A DNA stretch of 64,000 bases from Hordeum vulgare subsp. vulgare. Lineage: Eukaryota; Streptophyta; Magnoliopsida; Poales; Poaceae. Location of the stretch: positions 494,328,263 to 494,392,262 of the forward strand of contig NC_058524.1 of NCBI RefSeq assembly GCF_904849725.1, written 5' to 3'. The notes below the pieces were generated by a model, which was given only the letters and a program-made list of their open reading frames with translations, ran no database searches and was not told the DNA's origin. Positions 60,210 to 64,000 of the stretch are shown one piece after another (the first letter of the stretch is position 1; each line of letters begins with the position of its first letter). The position numbers and the translations under genes were made by a program.

Positions 60210-61875
60210 TGCTACGACAACAAAAGTCCTTCCGCAGCAGTGGTGCTAGAGATCCTTCTGTCGTCTCTTGAGCTTGCGTTGTTTTTTCCTTGAAGAGGAA
60301 AGGGTGATGCAGCACAGGAGCAGTAAGTATTTCCCTCAGTTTGAGAACCAAGGTATCAATCCAGTAGGAGAATCTCGTCAAGTCCAGAGTACCTGCGCAA
60401 ACACAAACTAGCTTGCACCCAACGCTTTAAACGGGTTGTCAATCCCTTCAAGATTGTTTGCAAAGTGAGATCTAAAGGCGGAAAGTGCAACGAAGTAAAA
60501 AGTGTAAGGCTGAAAATATGGTGTGGAGTAGACCCGGGGGCCATAGTGTTCACTAGAGGCTTCTCTCAAAATAGCAAGTATCACGGTGGGTGAACAAATT
60601 ATTGTTGAGAAATTGATAGAACCGCGCAAAGTCATGACGATATCTAAGGCAATGATCATACATATAGGAATCACGTCCGAGACAAGTAGACCGATACTTT
60701 CTGCATCTACTACTATTACTCCACACATCGACCGCTATCCAGCATGCATCTAGTGTATTGACTTCATGACAAACAGAGTAACGCCTTAAGCGAGATGACA
60801 TGATGTAGAGGGATAATATCAAACCAATGATGAAAACCCCATCTTTTTACCCTTGATGGCAACAACACGATGCGTGCCTTGCTACCCCTTCTGTCACTGG
60901 GTGAGGTCACCGCATGGTATGAACCCAAAACCAAGCACTTCTCCCATTGCAAGAATCATAGATCTAGTTGGCCAAACAAAACCCACAACTCAAAGAGAAT
61001 TACAAGGATATGAAATCATGCATAAGAGAGATCAGAAGAAACTCAAATAAGATTCATAGATAATCTGATCATAAATCCACAATTCATTGGATCTCGACAA
61101 ACACACCACAAAAGAAAATTATAGATCTCCATGAAGATCATGGAGAACTTTGTATTAAAGATCCAAGAGAGAGAAGAAGCCATCTAGTTACTAGCTATCG
61201 ACCCATAGGTGTATGGTGAACTACTCACGCATCATCGGAGAGGTCAAGGTGTTGATGAAGATGCCCTCCGTATCCGAATCCCCCCTCCGGCAGGGCACCA
61301 GAACGTGCCCCCGATGGGATCTTGCGGAGACAGAAGCTTGCGGCGGCGGAAAAGTACTTTCGATGATCTCCTGATTTTTTATGGATTTTTAGGGAATATA
61401 TAGGCGCAAAACCTAGGGAAGAGGAGGTCCAGGGGGCCCACAAGCCAGGGGGCCGCGGCCTCCCCCTGGTCACGGCTAGGGGGCTTGTGGGGCCCCTCGG
61501 GACCCCCTGCCTTGGCTCTCAAGTCTCCCGATCTTCTTCTGTTACGGAAAAAATCTTTTCGGGGATTTTATTCCGTTTGGACTCTGTTTCAAATTCTCCT
61601 CTAAAAGGGGACAAAAACATGGAAAAAACAGGAACTGGCTCTTGGCACTGAGTTAATAAGTTAGTCCTAAAAAATATATAAAAGGCATGCAAAACATCGA
61701 AAGTTTGACAAGATAATACTCCCTCCGTCCGGAAATACTTGTCCTAGAAATGAATAAAATGAATGTATCTATAACTAAAATAAGTCTAGATACATGCATT
61801 TCTAGGACAAGTATTTCCGGACGGAGGGAGTAGCATGAAACCATAAAAAATTATAGATACGTTGGAGACATATCA
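60210..61875 (-). repeat. 3' LTR of element D (1,666 bp including a MITE)
   Basis: Starts tgctacgacaac and ends gacatatca, full-length against A, E and the solo LTR once the 112 bp MITE and its TA duplication are removed (1,552 bp). It is the most diverged copy of the five; its primer-site mimic is no longer recognisable. Confidence 0.9.
61719..61830. mobile_element. Stowaway-type MITE (112 bp)
   Basis: Terminal inverted repeats CTCCCTCCGTCCGGAAATAC extend well inward (acaagtatttccggacgg at the other end), so most of the element is one hairpin. TA duplications flank it (61717-61718, 61831-61832), as for Tc1/mariner-type MITEs. It carries no gene and would need a mariner transposase in trans. 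Confidence 0.95.
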
Positions 61876-64000
61876 AGCATCCCCAAGCTTAACTCCTGGT
61901 CGTCCTCGAGTAGGGAAGTGATAAAGAATGAATTTTTGATGTGGAATGCTACCTAGCATAGTTCTCCTTTGCAACTTCTTTCACGTGACATGAATGTTCA
62001 GATCCGTAAGATTCGAAACAATAGTTTGCATTTGACATGAAAACAATAATACTTTAAGCAAACTAGCAAAGTAATCATGAACTTTCAAAATAACAAGGCC
62101 AAGGAAAGTTATCCCTACAAAATCATATAGTCTGGCTATGCTCCATCATCCTCGCACAACTAATGTAAATCATGCACAATCCCGGTATTTGCCAAGTAAT
62201 TGTTTTCGCACTCTTACTTTCTCAAACTTTTTATAACTATCACGCAATACATGAGCGCGAGCCATGTATATAGCACTATAGGTGGAATAGAGTGTGGTGG
62301 TGGTTGTGAGACAAAAAGGAGGAGATGGTCACATTGACTCGGCGTATCAAAGGGCAATGGAGATGCCCATTAATAGATATCAATGTGAATGAGTAGGGAT
62401 TGCCATACAAGGGATGCACTAGAGCTATAAGTATGTGAAAGCTCAAAAGGAAAAATAGTGGGTGTGCATCCAACTTGCTTGCTCACGAAGACCTAGGGCA
62501 ATTTTTGAGGAAGCCCATCATTGGAATATACAAGCCAAGTTATATAATGAAGATTCCCACTAGCATATGGTAGTGACAAAGCAAGAAGCTCTCAATCATG
62601 AAGAACATGGTGCTATTATGGAGCATAAGTGTGGAAAAAGATAGTAGCATTGTCCCTTCTCTCTTTTTCTCTCTTTTTTTATTTGGGCTCTTAGGCCTCC
62701 TTTTTTTATTTTCTTTTTATTATTATTTTTGGGCTCTTTGGCGTCTTTTTTTACTCAGATGGAACAATGCTCTAATAATTATGATCATCACACTTTTATT
62801 TACTCACAGCTCAAAGCTTAGAACGATGATGACTCTATAGGAAATGCCTCCGGCAGTGTACCGAGATGTGCAACGATCTAGCTTGGCGTACGACGTTGAA
62901 ACATATCGCTAGCTATCTTAAGATCATGCAATGGAAATATGAGAGTGACGGCACAAGTCATGAGACGGAACGGTGGGAGTTTCATGGCAATATATCTCGG
63001 AATGGCTATGAAAATGCCATAGTAGGTAGGTATGGTGGCTGTTTTGAGGAAGTCATATGGTGGGTTTGTGCACCGGCGAAAATTGCGCGGCACTAGAGAG
63101 GCTAGCAATGGTGGAAGGTGAAAGTGCATCTATACCATCGACTCACATTAGTCATGAAGAACTCACATACTTGTTGCGAAAGTTTTTATTAGTAATCGAA
63201 ACAAAGTGCTAAACGCATACTCCTAGGGGAAGGGTTGGTAGTTGTTAACCATCACGCGATCCCGACCTCAACACAAAGGATGACAATCAATAGATCAATT
63301 ATGCTCCGACTTCCTAACATAGCGGTTCACCATACGTGCATGCTAAGGGAATCACTAACTTCAACACAAGTATTTCTAGATTCACAACACCCAACTAACA
63401 TAGCTCTTAATATTACCAAATCCACATCTCAAAACTAATTAAGTGGAATCAAGACATCTCTTTCTACTCAATGCACATGAAGATGGAGGTTTTTGTATCT
63501 TCTTTGGGTACCTATCACTTTTGGGACTATTTTCATAGCATAAGCCAACTACCAAGTCACGCACTGCCGTGCTCTAAAAGATATAAGTGAAGCACATAGA
63601 GCAAAAGTATCTAGCTCAAAAGATATAAGTGAAGCACTATGAGCATTCTAGCAAAATCACGATGAGTGCATGTCTCCCTCTCTCAAAAAGGTGTGCAGCA
63701 AGAATGATTGTCACACAACAAAAAGAAAAGACTCCTACGATACAAGACACTCCAAGCAAAACAAATATCATGTGATGAATAAAAATATAGCTCCAAGTAA
63801 TGTTACCGATGGATTGAAGACGAAAGAGGGGATGCCTTCCCGGGGCATCCCCAAGCTTATGCTTTTTGGTGTCCTTGAATTTGGCTTGGGATGCCTTGGG
63901 CATCCCCAAGCTTGAGCTCTTTCCACTCCTTATCTCTTTGTCCAAGAGAACATCACCCAAAACTTGAAAACTTCACAACACAAAACTTAAACAGAAACTC
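61876..64000 (-). other. Non-coding internal region of element D
   Basis: Begins with the polypurine tract (minus strand AAGCTTGGGGATGCT, 61876-61890). Two copies of gcttcacttatatctttt (complement) lie at 63576-63593 and 63618-63635, and polypurine-like copies at 63845-63858 and 63900-63913. The plus strand has a T-rich run at 62655-62755. No gene is supported. Confidence 0.82.

Larger units (their letters stand above)
60210..64000 (-). mobile_element. Element D: A/E-family non-autonomous retrotransposon, partial
   Basis: A minus-strand element with 3' LTR 60210-61875, polypurine tract and ~2.1 kb of internal DNA to the window edge. The internal part is the reverse complement of the 3' half of the interior of E (~18975-21075), including the gcttcacttatatctttt repeats and polypurine copies, so D is an E-type element. 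Its left target-site copy would be attct (60205-60209); the other is outside the window. Confidence 0.87.

Noticed and set aside
1..64000. A cellular host gene or novel defence system hidden among the repeats
   Set aside because: All coding stretches with recognisable motifs belong to retrotransposons or the CACTA element, and the remaining DNA is accounted for by LTRs or transposon interiors.

Overview
The window looks like intergenic DNA from a large grass genome, most likely the Triticeae (wheat, Aegilops, barley or rye). Essentially every base belongs to a transposable element. I found no cellular protein gene, rRNA, tRNA or CRISPR array. The evidence is 1.5-4.2 kb LTRs of kinds I know from wheat and barley, primer sites for tRNA-Asp and initiator tRNA-Met, plant chromodomain integrases, a CACTA transposon with TNP2-type transposase, and a Stowaway MITE.

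The layout is a nest about five insertions deep. The oldest layer seen is an Angela-like Ty1/copia element on the minus strand (54067-60209), with its 3' LTR on the left and degraded gag-pol on the right. A Ty3/gypsy chromodomain element, F (minus strand), inserted into that LTR. F's pol, gag and an extra ORF occupy 44135-49910, its 4.2 kb 5' LTR is 49911-54066, and its 3' LTR survives as 3575-5815 plus 43442-44134. The gap in that 3' LTR holds a second chromodomain element, B (5816-43441, minus strand), and element A (to 3574, minus strand) cuts it again. B is split by an Athila-type element, C (10608-35617, minus strand). C is split by E (15821-22699, plus strand, perfect GTTAC duplication) and by a CACTA transposon (25306-33988, plus strand, perfect CTC duplication). 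The copia element also took a solo LTR (54376-55981, perfect GTCAC duplication) and element D (60210 to the window end), whose LTR carries a 112 bp MITE.

A, E, D and the solo LTR share one LTR type. A is a gag-protease-encoding form. E and D are a short form: E carries one 177-residue ORF and no pol, which suggests mobilisation in trans. C has gag-protease and a second ORF but no reverse transcriptase or integrase. All enzyme genes here are broken by stops or frameshifts, so nothing in the window looks autonomously mobile.

The observations most worth a second look are: a 216 bp near-perfect palindrome just downstream of a 12 bp inverted TATA repeat, ahead of the CACTA transposase; a U3-like block inside C ahead of its second ORF; repeated polypurine-tract motifs inside C, D and E; a primer-site mimic inside the LTR of the A/E family; an extra ORF between the LTR and gag of F; and a roughly 400 bp purine/pyrimidine tandem array in the CACTA element. 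I found no clear new defence, metabolic or signalling system. Family names are from memory and tentative.
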